A program made the position numbers and the translations under genes. DNA of 64,000 nucleotides, taken from positions 3,658,001 to 3,722,000 of the forward strand of contig OZ244154.1 of assembly GCA_965216335.1 (NCBI GenBank), written 5' to 3'. This DNA is from JAHEJE01 sp965216335 (GTDB lineage: Bacteria; Pseudomonadota; Alphaproteobacteria; Rhizobiales; Aestuariivirgaceae). Below are positions 9,202 to 18,988 of the stretch, one piece after another (the stretch's first letter is position 1; each line of letters opens with the position of its first letter). Under the pieces are notes generated by a model. It did no database searches, was not told the origin of the DNA, and saw only the letters and a program-made list of their open reading frames with translations.

Positions 9202-9551
9202 GCGGATCATGCACCGGAATCGCTTGACGGCATGGGTGTTTGCAGGTCATGTATGCATCCTGAAAAGGTGATGCCGGATTGTGCTGGACAAGGTGCCGCA
9301 CCGGCTTGATTTGACGCATCGTTGCGTTATGTACGGCGCAGCACAAAGACAGAATTACTGGGCGGGAAAGCTCTTGCAGCTCGCTTTGTACGGACACTGT
9401 CTCAGGCTTCGTGGCCAATGCCCCCGGTCCCACGTTGCTATACGAGACGAGTCCGAAGACCGGGCGAGTTGCTTAGGCGGAGGGCCGTTTCGGGAAACCG
9501 GGACGGCCCTCTTGCCGTTTGCGCCCGGCAGATCGCCGTATCTTCGGAAAC
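9202..9551 (+). other. Intergenic region with a strong hairpin, possible terminator or small RNA end
   Basis: This gap between the unknown envelope gene and the groEL terminator contains no convincing protein gene. Near its end GAGGGCCGT (9480-9488) pairs perfectly with ACGGCCCTC (9503-9511), and the intervening bases can extend the stem. Only a weak T tract follows (CTTGCCGTTTG). On the plus strand it could end the his-operon transcript or a separate small RNA lying in the 278 bases before it. I cannot tell these apart from sequence. Confidence 0.5.
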
Positions 9552-9583
9552 AAAAAAACCGCCCCGGTTTCCCGGAGCGGTTT
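9552..9583 (-). terminator. Rho-independent terminator of groESL
   Basis: On the minus strand AAACCGCTCCGG pairs with CCGGGGCGGTTT around a GAAA tetraloop, giving a 12-base-pair stem with one G-U pair, followed by a run of seven T residues. It lies about 33 bases after the groEL stop codon and is a textbook intrinsic terminator for the chaperonin operon. Confidence 0.93.
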
Positions 9584-9616
9584 CGATGTCCTTGACGGAC
9601 GGTTGCTTGGGTGCGG

Positions 9617-11263
<1,647 letters not shown>

Positions 11264-11344
11264 TTCAAGAACCTCTCTTCAGGCGTGCAAACACAATCGA
11301 CGAATAGGGAGCAAAAAAACCGCTCAGAACGCATGTTCTGGCGG

Positions 11345-11632
11345 TTACTGGATCACACCCATAATGTCGGACTCTTTCATGATCAGCAGCTCTTCGCCGT
11401 CGATCTTCACTTCGGTGCCGGACCACTTGCCGAACAGCACCTTGTCTCCGGCCTTGACGTCGAGCGGAATGATCTCGTTGTCGTCGCCACGTGCACCGTT
11501 GCCCACGGCAACGATCTCGCCCTGCATGGGCTTTTCCTGCGCGGTGTCAGGGATGATGATCCCGCCGGCGGATTTGGTGTCTTCTTCGACCCGGCGCACG
11601 ACGACACGGTCATGCAAAGGACGGAATTTCAT
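11345..11632 (-). CDS. groES: 10 kDa co-chaperonin GroES
   Basis: GroES caps the GroEL cavity. The 95-residue product starts MKFRPLHDRVVVRRVEEDTK, carries the mobile-loop sequence GGIIIPDTAQEKP (about residues 23-35) that contacts GroEL, and ends in ESDIMGVIQ. The ATG at 11632 has AGGAG eight bases upstream; the longer open frame reaching 11734 would run into the CIRCE operator and has no family similarity before this methionine. It is the first gene of the groES-groEL operon. Confidence 0.98.
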   Translation of the reverse strand: MKFRPLHDRVVVRRVEEDTKSAGGIIIPDTAQEKPMQGEIVAVGNGARGDDNEIIPLDVKAGDKVLFGKWSGTEVKIDGEELLIMKESDIMGVIQ

Positions 11633-11727
11633 ACCAGTTCTCCTCAACTCTAGAAGCTTTGTTACTTTGTCGAAGCTTTGATTGTCCGGACCTGCCCGCT
11701 CACGCCAGACCTCGTCCGGTTGGTGTG

Positions 11728-11754
11728 TTAGCACTCAGCTGTTGAGAGTGCTAA
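11728..11754 (-). promoter_or_regulatory. CIRCE operator (HrcA-binding site) upstream of groES
   Basis: The sequence is an exact match to the CIRCE consensus, TTAGCACTC-N9-GAGTGCTAA, placed about 95 bases before the groES start. HrcA represses heat-shock operons through this inverted repeat. Because it lies just downstream of the -10 element it can also be part of the 5' leader of the transcript. Confidence 0.97.
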
Positions 11755-11767
11755 CAACTGGCGAGTG

Positions 11768-11796
11768 AGATAGGTCGCGAAAGCGGTTGCGTCAAG
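11768..11796 (-). promoter_or_regulatory. Candidate RpoH (sigma-32) promoter of groESL
   Basis: Reading the minus strand, CTTGAC (11796-11791) and CCTATCT (11774-11768) are separated by 16 bases. They match the alphaproteobacterial heat-shock promoter pattern CTTGAC / CYTATNT, and transcription would start just upstream of the CIRCE element. Dual control by RpoH and HrcA is known for groESL operons in this class; here it is inferred from the motifs. Confidence 0.75.
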
Positions 11797-12050
11797 GGTT
11801 CAGACGTAAAAAAAATCCAAATGCCTAACGGCGTTTCTCGCCGAATTGTTTCAGCATGTGCCGCGCAGCGCTGCAATGTCGGTCAACGCTTGCAGGACCG
11901 CGGCCAGGTACGCCAAAAGCGCTCTGGTCCTGTTTGGAGTCGCCGCCTTTTTCAAAGTCGCAACGGCCATTGTGCAAGGGTTCAATAGAACCTAGGATTC
12001 ACTCGGGCGATTCGGGCCGCAAGGTTGGACAGCGGGGACTAAGAAGGGCA

Positions 12051-13160
12051 ATGAGCCGCCGGCAGATTTTGGTTGCTTTCATTTTGGCGGGGTTTGGCTT
12101 TGCTGCGATCGTTCTTGCGGTCTACAGCAGCCTGGTCACCGCTGACCTGTCGGTGGCGCTGGTCGGCGCGGTGGCGTGCCTGGCCATGGCGCAGATGACA
12201 TCCTACATATCGCGGGTCACGGAAAAGCAGGACGAACACCACCAGGTTCGCGACCTGATGGCTGCGGGAAACGGCCTGTCACGCGACATGTCGGTGATGC
12301 GCAAGCGCGTCGACCGTCTTGAAGGCCACATCTCCGCCGTTGCCGCCGGTGCCCGGGTCATGGAGGACCAGCAGGTTTCGGCCCTGCGTGATACCGCGTC
12401 CAGAATGCGCCGGAACAACCCTGGCGCGCCGGTCGCTCAGCGGGCTGCGACCCCCGGTCGTTCGGAGCCCAGACTGATTGCCCAGCCCGAAACGCATTCC
12501 GATATGCTGTACCTCGAGCCGGTCGTGCGTCTTGCGGACAACACCACTGTCTACTATCGCGCCCACATCGAATTTGCCCCCGGGGTGCGCTCTGCGGGCC
12601 TTGAGCTGTTCGAACGCGCCGCGCCGGTCATTCGGCGCCTGCAGGGCCGCGGCCGTGCGGTCGGGCTGTTCTGCCCCGTCGAATCCGCCCATCTGGCCGA
12701 TGACGGCTTCATCGACCGCCTGGTGCAGTTTGTCGAAGCCAACCAGGACATTGCCGGCTCGCTGGTGCTCGACATATCGCAGCCGGACCTGGCCCGCCTG
12801 CAGCAGGACGGCCAGCGCGGCCTTGCTTATCTCGCTCAGTTGGGAGCGACATTCTCCCTCTCGCAGTGCCGGCTCAACGTGCCGGACCTGTCCGCCCTCA
12901 AGGCGCTGGGCTTCACGTTCCTGGATGCCGATGTCAGGCTGCTGATCGACGCCAAGCGCAATGCGCCATGTCCGGCTGCCGACGTGCTGGCCGAGGCGCG
13001 CCGTCTGGGTCTCAGCCTGATCGCCGCAGACGTTGTCAGGGACAGTGAACTGTCCTGGATTCAGGATGGCATCGACCTGGCCCGTGGTCACCGCTTCGCT
13101 GCCCCGCGCCCTGTGCGTCAAGATATCACGTCGCCGACCGATCGCCAGGCTGCAGCTTGA
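12051..13160 (+). CDS. Membrane protein with a degenerate EAL domain
   Basis: The 369-residue product has two hydrophobic segments at its N-terminus (about residues 5-45), a short coiled-coil-like stretch (about 60-95) and a C-terminal region resembling an EAL cyclic-di-GMP phosphodiesterase fold. The expected EAL signature after the LYLEPVVRL strand is replaced by AHIEF, the usual metal-binding Asp pair and TES-type glutamate motif are absent, and the closing segment reads ARGHRFAAPRPV. It is therefore probably catalytically inactive and may bind c-di-GMP or a partner protein. The ATG at 12051 has AAGAAGG upstream; about 300 bases separate it from the divergent groES start. A HAD phosphatase gene follows 33 bases downstream. 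Confidence 0.75.
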   Translation: MSRRQILVAFILAGFGFAAIVLAVYSSLVTADLSVALVGAVACLAMAQMTSYISRVTEKQDEHHQVRDLMAAGNGLSRDMSVMRKRVDRLEGHISAVAAGARVMEDQQVSALRDTASRMRRNNPGAPVAQRAATPGRSEPRLIAQPETHSDMLYLEPVVRLADNTTVYYRAHIEFAPGVRSAGLELFERAAPVIRRLQGRGRAVGLFCPVESAHLADDGFIDRLVQFVEANQDIAGSLVLDISQPDLARLQQDGQRGLAYLAQLGATFSLSQCRLNVPDLSALKALGFTFLDADVRLLIDAKRNAPCPAADVLAEARRLGLSLIAADVVRDSELSWIQDGIDLARGHRFAAPRPVRQDITSPTDRQAAA

Positions 13161-13193
13161 CTCAAGCCCGTCCGCACCGCTAGCCACTTGCTC

Positions 13194-14084
13194 ATGGATA
13201 CGGCAGCACAGCATCATGACACCGCCAGCCCGACCGACGGGCACTGTGGCGCACGGACCTATTCCGGCCAATACCCGGTCTGGCTGTGCGACCTGTGGGG
13301 CGTCGTGCACAATGGCGAAGCGGCATTCGCCAAGGCCTGTCATGCGCTTGCGGCGCACCGGGACAACGGTGGTACGGTCATCCTGATCACCAACGCCCCG
13401 CGTCCGTCATCGGCGATCACACCCCAGTTGCGCGCGCTCGGGGTGGGCGAGGAGTGTTTCGATGCCATTGTTTCATCAGGCGATGCAACGCGCCACCTGG
13501 TATCACAACACACCGGCCGCAATGTCCACCATCTTGGGCCGCCCAAGGATTTTGCCCTGCTCGACGGGCTTCCGGTCAATTTCACCACCGCGGACGACGC
13601 CGAGGTCATCCTGTGCTCCGGTCTGCTGGACGATGAGAACGAAACCCCTGAAGACTACCGCGACATACTGGAAGGATTTCGCAGCCGTGACCTGCCGATG
13701 ATTTGCGCCAACCCGGACAAGGTCGTGCGCAAGGGCGAGCGGCTGATACCGTGCGGCGGCGCGCTGGCGCAGATTTACGAGCAGATGGGCGGTGAGGTGG
13801 CGATGGCCGGCAAGCCCTATCCGCCGATCTATGATGAATGCTTGCGGCTGGCATCACTCCACCGCGGCGCGCCGGCCGATAAGCGCCAGGTGCTGGCGAT
13901 CGGCGATGGCCTGTCGACCGATGTCGCGGGCGCCGCCGGATACGGCCTCACACTGCTGTTCATCGTCAACGGCATCCACGAATTCGAACTGGCCAAGCGC
14001 GGCCCGGCGGCTATCGAGGCCGCGATTCATGAGGCGGCACCTCACACAAGCCTTGCCGGCTTCATGCGCGGGCTGCAATGGTAG
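13194..14084 (+). CDS. TIGR01459-type HAD superfamily (class IIA) hydrolase
   Basis: This 296-residue protein belongs to the NagD-like class IIA HAD phosphatases, in the alphaproteobacterial subgroup often annotated TIGR01459. Motif I reads CDLWGVVHNG (near residue 26), with the nucleophile Asp conserved and Trp where most HAD enzymes have the second Asp, as is usual for the subgroup. Motif II is ILITNAPRPS, a lysine lies in the CANPDKVVRKGERL segment, and motif IV is AIGDGLSTDVAGAAGYG. The substrate is unknown. It precedes a MaoC hydratase and ribF on the same strand, an arrangement seen in related bacteria. Confidence 0.85.
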   Translation: MDTAAQHHDTASPTDGHCGARTYSGQYPVWLCDLWGVVHNGEAAFAKACHALAAHRDNGGTVILITNAPRPSSAITPQLRALGVGEECFDAIVSSGDATRHLVSQHTGRNVHHLGPPKDFALLDGLPVNFTTADDAEVILCSGLLDDENETPEDYRDILEGFRSRDLPMICANPDKVVRKGERLIPCGGALAQIYEQMGGEVAMAGKPYPPIYDECLRLASLHRGAPADKRQVLAIGDGLSTDVAGAAGYGLTLLFIVNGIHEFELAKRGPAAIEAAIHEAAPHTSLAGFMRGLQW

Positions 14085-14116
14085 CCCTGACAACGACCCG
14101 AACCGAGGACTGAACC

Positions 14117-14545
14117 ATGCCGGCGCAACCCAGTTTCTGCATCTCCGAGTTGGCGGTCGGCATGACGGCGAACTACGAAAAGTGCATCTCGCGCGAGGAT
14201 GTGCAGCTGTTCGCCCAGGTCAGCGGCGACGACAATCCGGTCCACCTCGACGAGGACTATGCCGAGGGCACCATGTTCCGCCAGTGCATCGCCCATGGCA
14301 TGCTGACCGGCAGCCTTCTGTCCAAGGTCATCGGCACCCAGCTTCCCGGCAACGGCACCATCTATCTGTCCCAGTCTCTGCGCTTTCGCGCGCCTGTACT
14401 GGTCGGCGATACGGTCGATGCCCAGGTTGAGGTCACCGCCCTCGACCGGGGCCGCAAGCGGGTCACGCTGGCCTGCGTGTGCAAGGTCGGCGACAAAGTG
14501 GTGCTCGATGGCGAGGCCGAAGTCATGGTGCCGCTAAAGGCATGA
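14117..14545 (+). CDS. MaoC-like (R)-specific enoyl-CoA hydratase
   Basis: The 142-residue protein is a single hot-dog-fold MaoC domain, predicted to hydrate trans-2-enoyl-CoA to (R)-3-hydroxyacyl-CoA, as PhaJ does. The hydratase signature VSGDDNPVHLDEDYA (about residues 35-49) holds the D-x-N-P-x-H catalytic residues, followed by IAHGMLTGSLLSKVIGTQLPG. The start at 14117 follows the HAD gene by about 30 bases, and ribF begins only ten bases after its stop, so the three genes are probably co-transcribed. The link to flavin synthesis is positional only. Confidence 0.87.
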   Translation: MPAQPSFCISELAVGMTANYEKCISREDVQLFAQVSGDDNPVHLDEDYAEGTMFRQCIAHGMLTGSLLSKVIGTQLPGNGTIYLSQSLRFRAPVLVGDTVDAQVEVTALDRGRKRVTLACVCKVGDKVVLDGEAEVMVPLKA

Positions 14546-14555
14546 TGGCCGGTTG

Positions 14556-15584
14556 ATGCAGACACCGCAGCACACTCGCGCCATGGCCCGTCACGATGGG
14601 CTATCCGCCACCGATGCTTTCCCGCAAGGCGCCGCTGTCGCGATCGGTAACTTCGACGGCGTACATCATGGACACCGCGAACTGCTGCGCGTCGCGGCAA
14701 ACGCGGCGCGTGCCCGGCAAAGCGCCTGGGGCGTGGTGACCTTCGAGCCGCACCCGCGCGACCTGTTTGCCCCGCACGATCCGGTGTTCCGCATCACTCC
14801 GGGCCCGGTCAAGGACCTGATCGTCGAAAGCCTCGGTGCCGACTTCGCCGTCACCCTGGCCTTCGATCACGCCCTTGCGGCATTGGAACCCGACGAATTC
14901 GTCGAGCGCATCCTCGTGCGGCAGCTCGCCGTCTCGCACGTCGTCATGGGCTATGACTTTCATTTCGGGCGTGGCCGCAAAGGCTCGCCGCACACCATGC
15001 AGCAGCTCGGTGACCGGCACGGATTTTCCGTCACAGTCGTCGATCAGGTGACCGATGACGCCGGTCTGGCACCGTACTCTTCGAGTGGCATCCGCCAGGC
15101 GCTGCGCCATGGCCATATCAGTGAGGCCGCTGACCAGCTCGGCAACTGGTGGCTGCTCGTCGGCGAGGTCGTCATGGGCGACCAGCGCGGCCGCACCATC
15201 GGTTTTCCGACCGCCAACATTATCCTTGCCCCAGGCTGCGAACCGGCCGAGGGGATCTATGCGCTGCGGGTTCGCCCGGGCGATGGCGCAGGCGGGCCGG
15301 TCTGGCATGCCGCCGGTTACATCGGCAAACGCCCGACCTTCGAGACCGACCGGCTGTTCCTTGAAATCCACATCCTCGACTTCGACGGCGATCTCTACGG
15401 CCAAACCCTGGCCGTGGAGTTCGTCGACTTCATCCGCCCGGACCGCAAGTTCGGCTCGGTCGGCGAATTGACCGCACAGATGACCGCCGACTGCGCCGAG
15501 ATCGCCAGTCGGCTTCAGGACGCCGAGAACCGCGCCCCACTCATGTCTGTTCTGGATCGAGCAGCCGGTGCAGATGCACGATGA
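14556..15584 (+). CDS. ribF: Bifunctional riboflavin kinase/FMN adenylyltransferase
   Basis: RibF phosphorylates riboflavin to FMN and adenylates it to FAD. The N-terminal nucleotidyltransferase domain shows AIGNFDGVHHGHRELL (about residues 30-45) and GYDFHFGRGRKG (about 130-141); the C-terminal riboflavin kinase domain shows GRTIGFPTANI (about 210-220) and ends near residue 330. The ATG at 14556 is preferred over a TTG three bases upstream. The last 44 bases overlap, on the opposite strand, the 3' end of the DUF4170 gene. Confidence 0.96.
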   Translation: MQTPQHTRAMARHDGLSATDAFPQGAAVAIGNFDGVHHGHRELLRVAANAARARQSAWGVVTFEPHPRDLFAPHDPVFRITPGPVKDLIVESLGADFAVTLAFDHALAALEPDEFVERILVRQLAVSHVVMGYDFHFGRGRKGSPHTMQQLGDRHGFSVTVVDQVTDDAGLAPYSSSGIRQALRHGHISEAADQLGNWWLLVGEVVMGDQRGRTIGFPTANIILAPGCEPAEGIYALRVRPGDGAGGPVWHAAGYIGKRPTFETDRLFLEIHILDFDGDLYGQTLAVEFVDFIRPDRKFGSVGELTAQMTADCAEIASRLQDAENRAPLMSVLDRAAGADAR

Positions 15585-15786
15585 AGTAGCGCATCTCGGC
15601 AATGTCGATCGTCTGGCGTGCCTTCATCTCCCAGGCTTCGTAGGCCTCAGCATAATTTGGATAAATGCCGACGAGATCGAGCTTTGAGATATCCTTGAAC
15701 GTTATCCCGTCCAGCTCTTCCAGCTCGCCGCCGAAGACCAGATGCAGGAGCTGCTCGGCCTGTTCCGGTGTTTCCTTGTCCGACAT
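15541..15786 (-). CDS. DUF4170 family small protein
   Basis: This 81-residue acidic protein matches the alphaproteobacterial DUF4170 family: short, single-domain, with the core HLVFGGELEELDGITFKDI and GIYPNYAEAYEAWEMKARQTIDIAEMRYFIVHLHRLLDP split over the middle and end. Its function is unknown. AGATCAATTT separates a GGGGAG ribosome site from the ATG at 15786. It lies downstream of the CysQ-like phosphatase on the minus strand, and its 3' end overlaps that of ribF tail to tail. Confidence 0.85.
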   Translation of the reverse strand: MSDKETPEQAEQLLHLVFGGELEELDGITFKDISKLDLVGIYPNYAEAYEAWEMKARQTIDIAEMRYFIVHLHRLLDPEQT

Positions 15787-15809
15787 AAATTGATCTCCCC
15801 GGTTGGTTC

Positions 15810-16619
15810 TCAGCGAATAAACCCGCGCGTGCGCGATACGATATCGTCGTGCAGCGTGCCGGCGCTGGCAACAAGGCCCCGCTGCCGCGTCACGCGCCCG
15901 TTGTAGCGCATCGCCTCGCCGGCAAATGTCGACACTCGACCGCCCGCTTCATGGACGATCAGATCGCCCGCCGCAAGGTCCCAGTCGGACTTGTCCCCGA
16001 TCGCCAGCGTTGCATCGAACCGGCCTTGTGCCACCAGGCACAGCCGCAGCGCAATCGACGTCGTCATGCCGGTTTCCATGTCCGGCCACTCTGCCTGCCA
16101 GCGCTCCCTGCGCAGGGCCTTTCGGTGGGCCATCATCCGCGCGCCTGCCAGCCTGTTCCGCCCGGATGTCGTGATCGTCTCGCCGTTCAGCAGAGCTCCC
16201 GCGCCCAGCGCCGCCTGGTAGAAGTCACCGGTGGTCGGCGCATGCACCGCAGCCAGAACCGGCCGTCCGCGCTCGACCAGCGCCACCGATACACACCAGT
16301 TGTCGGACCGTTCCAGAAACGAGCGCGTCCCGTCGATCGGGTCGACCACCCACACCCTGTCGCGCTCCATCCGGTCTGTGACGTCTTCGTTCTCCTCCGA
16401 CAGCCAGCCATAGTCCGGCCGGCTCCCGGTCAGCCGGTCCCTCAGCAGCTCGTTGACCGCCAGGTCGGCCTCGCTGACCGGTGTGCCATCCGCCTTGTCC
16501 CACGAGCTGACCGGCGCCTCGAAGTGCCGCAAGGCAAGCCGTCCGGCATCGCGCACCGCCTCCATGAGCAAGGCCCCGTCGCCTGCCGCATCTATCGCCA
16601 CTGCATCAGATACCGGCAA
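15810..16619 (-). CDS. Inositol monophosphatase family protein, CysQ-like
   Basis: The 269-residue enzyme belongs to the Mg-dependent, Li-sensitive phosphatases. Metal-binding motifs are visible: WLSEENED (about residues 72-79), WVVDPIDGTRSFL (about 89-101) and SDWDLAAGDLIVHEAGG (about 210-226). The closest functional group is probably 3'(2'),5'-bisphosphate nucleotidase (CysQ), which recycles PAP from sulfate assimilation, but inositol monophosphatase activity cannot be excluded. Its start overlaps the 3' end of pmbA by 14 bases, and DUF4170 follows 23 bases downstream, so the minus-strand genes ubiA-pmbA-this-DUF4170 look like one operon. Confidence 0.88.
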   Translation of the reverse strand: MPVSDAVAIDAAGDGALLMEAVRDAGRLALRHFEAPVSSWDKADGTPVSEADLAVNELLRDRLTGSRPDYGWLSEENEDVTDRMERDRVWVVDPIDGTRSFLERSDNWCVSVALVERGRPVLAAVHAPTTGDFYQAALGAGALLNGETITTSGRNRLAGARMMAHRKALRRERWQAEWPDMETGMTTSIALRLCLVAQGRFDATLAIGDKSDWDLAAGDLIVHEAGGRVSTFAGEAMRYNGRVTRQRGLVASAGTLHDDIVSRTRGFIR

Positions 16620-17955
16620 TCGTCATCTCCTCGATCCGGCAGGTCGGCGCATTGGTCGCGCCGCGCAGCACCAGGTCGTTTGCCGGCGTCAGCTGCCTGA
16701 ACATGTCGGCGAGATTGCCGGCAATGGTGATCTCGCTCACCGGGTAGGCGATTTGCCCATCCTCGATCCAGAACCCCGCCGCGCCGCGGCTGTAATCGCC
16801 GGTCACACCGTTCACCCCCATGCCGATCAGTTCGGTCACCAGGAAACCCGCCTTGATTTGGCCGGTCAGGTCTTCCGGCGTGAGCTCGCCCGGCTGCATG
16901 TTGAAGTTGCTCGCCGAAGGTGACGGTGCGCTCGCGGTGCTGCGCGCCGCGTTGCCGGTCGGCGCTAGGTCTAGCTGGCGCGCTGTCCGCAAATCCAGCA
17001 GCCAGCTTTTGAGAACGCCCTCGGCTACGACATCCCGCCGTCTGGTCGCCAGCCCTTCGGCATCGAACGGCCTGGAGCCGAGCCCGCGCGCCATCCGCCC
17101 GTCATCGACTATCGTAACGTCCTTGCTGAACACCGGTTCGCCCAGCCTGTCTTTCAGAAAGCTCGTGCCACGCACGATCGCGCTGCCGTTGATGGCGCCG
17201 GACAGGTGGCCGAGCAGGCTGCTCGCCAGGCGCTGCTCGAACACCACGGGCACGGTTTGCGACTTGACCTTGCGCGGGTTGGCCCGCCGCGCCGTGCGCT
17301 CGCCAGCCAAACGCCCGATCTCCTCAGGCGCCGGCAGGTCGTCGAGATAAAGGGTCACCTGATAGTCGTAGTCGCGCGCCATGCTGGTGCCCGATCCGGC
17401 GATCATCGCAGCCGACACATCATAGAACGTGCGCTCATAGGCACCGCTGAAGCCGTTGCTCGCCGCCAGAGCAATCCGCCGACGTGCCATGTTTGCGCCG
17501 GCACCCGCCGAGGCGGCAACGCCCTTCACCCCGCGCCCGGCGGCCTCTGCTTCCAGGGCCATGCCGTGCAGCTGTTCCGTGGTCAGTTCCGCGCCGTCGG
17601 CAAGCTCCAGATCCGGCAAGTCTGACGCCAGCTGCTCCGCATCGGCCAGCCCGACAAAAGGGTCGCCCGGCGCCAGTCTGGCCATCGCGACGGCCCGCTC
17701 ACACACGGTGTCGAGTTCGGCATCGTCGAACTTCGATGTCGAGACGATGGCCTGCGAGGACCCGCACAACACCCGCAGTCCGAGGTCGCAGCTCTCAGAG
17801 CTTGTGATCGCCTCGGTCTCGCCTTCGCGCACGCTCACCGAGGCGCTACGCCCATCCATCACCACGACATCGGCAGCATCGGCACCGGCCTTGCGCGCCT
17901 TTTCCACGGCGCGTATCGCAAGCTCGCGCAAGCTGTCCTGGGTCATATCGGGCAT
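16606..17955 (-). CDS. pmbA: PmbA/TldE, metallopeptidase partner subunit
   Basis: PmbA (TldE) is the non-metal-binding partner of TldD in the cytosolic heterodimeric protease known for processing modified peptides and, in E. coli, for CcdA antitoxin degradation. The 449-residue length matches E. coli PmbA. Recognisable segments are ETEAITSSESCDLGLRVL near residue 45 and IGMGVNGVTGDYSRGAAGFWIEDG near residues 390-413. The HEXXXH zinc motif of TldD is absent, as expected. I chose the ATG at 17955, seven bases after the ubiA stop; another ATG lies nine bases downstream. Its TldD partner is at 44387-45817. Confidence 0.93.
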   Translation of the reverse strand: MPDMTQDSLRELAIRAVEKARKAGADAADVVVMDGRSASVSVREGETEAITSSESCDLGLRVLCGSSQAIVSTSKFDDAELDTVCERAVAMARLAPGDPFVGLADAEQLASDLPDLELADGAELTTEQLHGMALEAEAAGRGVKGVAASAGAGANMARRRIALAASNGFSGAYERTFYDVSAAMIAGSGTSMARDYDYQVTLYLDDLPAPEEIGRLAGERTARRANPRKVKSQTVPVVFEQRLASSLLGHLSGAINGSAIVRGTSFLKDRLGEPVFSKDVTIVDDGRMARGLGSRPFDAEGLATRRRDVVAEGVLKSWLLDLRTARQLDLAPTGNAARSTASAPSPSASNFNMQPGELTPEDLTGQIKAGFLVTELIGMGVNGVTGDYSRGAAGFWIEDGQIAYPVSEITIAGNLADMFRQLTPANDLVLRGATNAPTCRIEEMTIAGI

Positions 17956-17962
17956 ACGGTCT

Positions 17963-18907
17963 CTACAGCACCTGTTTGATGAGGGAATCGGCAACCGCTC
18001 CGGCGAATATAATCAACCCGAAGCTCCGGTTCGAGCGGAACAGCATCAAACAGCACTCCGGATCGTCCGTGTCGAGCCGGGCGAGTTGCCAGGCTGCATG
18101 CATCCCCGCCAGAGCGACGCTGATATGGAAAAACAATCCGGCCCCCGCCAGCCAACCGGCGGCATCGATCAGCACCAGCGCCAGGCCGAAGAAGAACGCC
18201 AGGTACTTGTGCGTCGCCGCGCCGAACTTCAATGCTGTCGACTTCACGCCGATCAGCATATCGTCTTCTGTGTCCTGGTGCGCGTAGATGGTGTCGTAGG
18301 CCAGTGTCCAGGATATCCCGCCGAGATACAGCACCACGGCAGCCCAGCCCAAACCGCCCGTCACCGCCGCCCATCCGAGCAGTGCCCCCCAGTTGAACGC
18401 CAGCCCGAGGAAGAACTGCGGCCAATAGGTAAAGCGTTTCATGAACGGATAGATCACCACCGTCACCAGCGAGGCAATCCCCAGCCAGATCGCAAATGTG
18501 TTGAACTGCAGCAAGATCCAAAATGCAATCAGCGCCTGCGCGACCAGGAACACCCAGGCCTTGCCGACGGAGACCTGCCCCGACGGGATCGGCCGCGAAC
18601 GGGTCCGCGCCACCCGGGCATCGATGTCGCGGTCGACGATATCGTTGAACGTGCACCCGGCCCCGCGCATCAGGACTGCGCCAAGAAAGAACAGCACCAG
18701 CAGCCAGATGTCCGGCCAGCCGCCGCCCTGCGCGACGCCGGCCAGCGCGATCGACCACCAGCATGGCAGCACCAGCAGCCACCAGCCGATCGGCCGTTCC
18801 AGCCGCGCCATGCGGGCATAGGGCCGCCAGCTCTCCGGCAGCCAATGGTCGGCCCAGTGCCGCTTCACCGCATCGGCAACGCGGCCTTGTGTTGTCTCAT
18901 CGCTCAT
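17963..18907 (-). CDS. ubiA: 4-hydroxybenzoate octaprenyltransferase
   Basis: UbiA attaches the polyprenyl tail to 4-hydroxybenzoate in ubiquinone synthesis at the inner membrane. The 314-residue protein has about eight hydrophobic helices and both Asp-rich motifs that bind Mg-diphosphate: NDIVDRDIDARVARTRSRPI (about residues 80-99) and DTIYAHQDTEDD (about 205-216). The start at 18907 lies only about 80 bases from the divergent rsmE start, so the two genes share a compact promoter region. The prenyl donor is likely made by the polyprenyl synthase at 59111-60127. Confidence 0.94.
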   Translation of the reverse strand: MSDETTQGRVADAVKRHWADHWLPESWRPYARMARLERPIGWWLLVLPCWWSIALAGVAQGGGWPDIWLLVLFFLGAVLMRGAGCTFNDIVDRDIDARVARTRSRPIPSGQVSVGKAWVFLVAQALIAFWILLQFNTFAIWLGIASLVTVVIYPFMKRFTYWPQFFLGLAFNWGALLGWAAVTGGLGWAAVVLYLGGISWTLAYDTIYAHQDTEDDMLIGVKSTALKFGAATHKYLAFFFGLALVLIDAAGWLAGAGLFFHISVALAGMHAAWQLARLDTDDPECCLMLFRSNRSFGLIIFAGAVADSLIKQVL

Positions 18908-18988
18908 GTCAAAGCACACATAGCGTGAATGGCAACGTCCGGCAAACGCGCATCTCGTGCGCTGCCGGAACAGCGAACCGGCAGGCCC

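Noticed and set aside
9281..9595. A 104-codon plus-strand frame before the groEL terminator
   Set aside because: It has no ribosome site or family resemblance and runs through both the 9480-9511 hairpin and the groESL terminator.
13437..13600. A frameshift in the HAD hydrolase because of unusual base composition
   Set aside because: The frame is continuous and all HAD motifs fall in order; no shift is needed.
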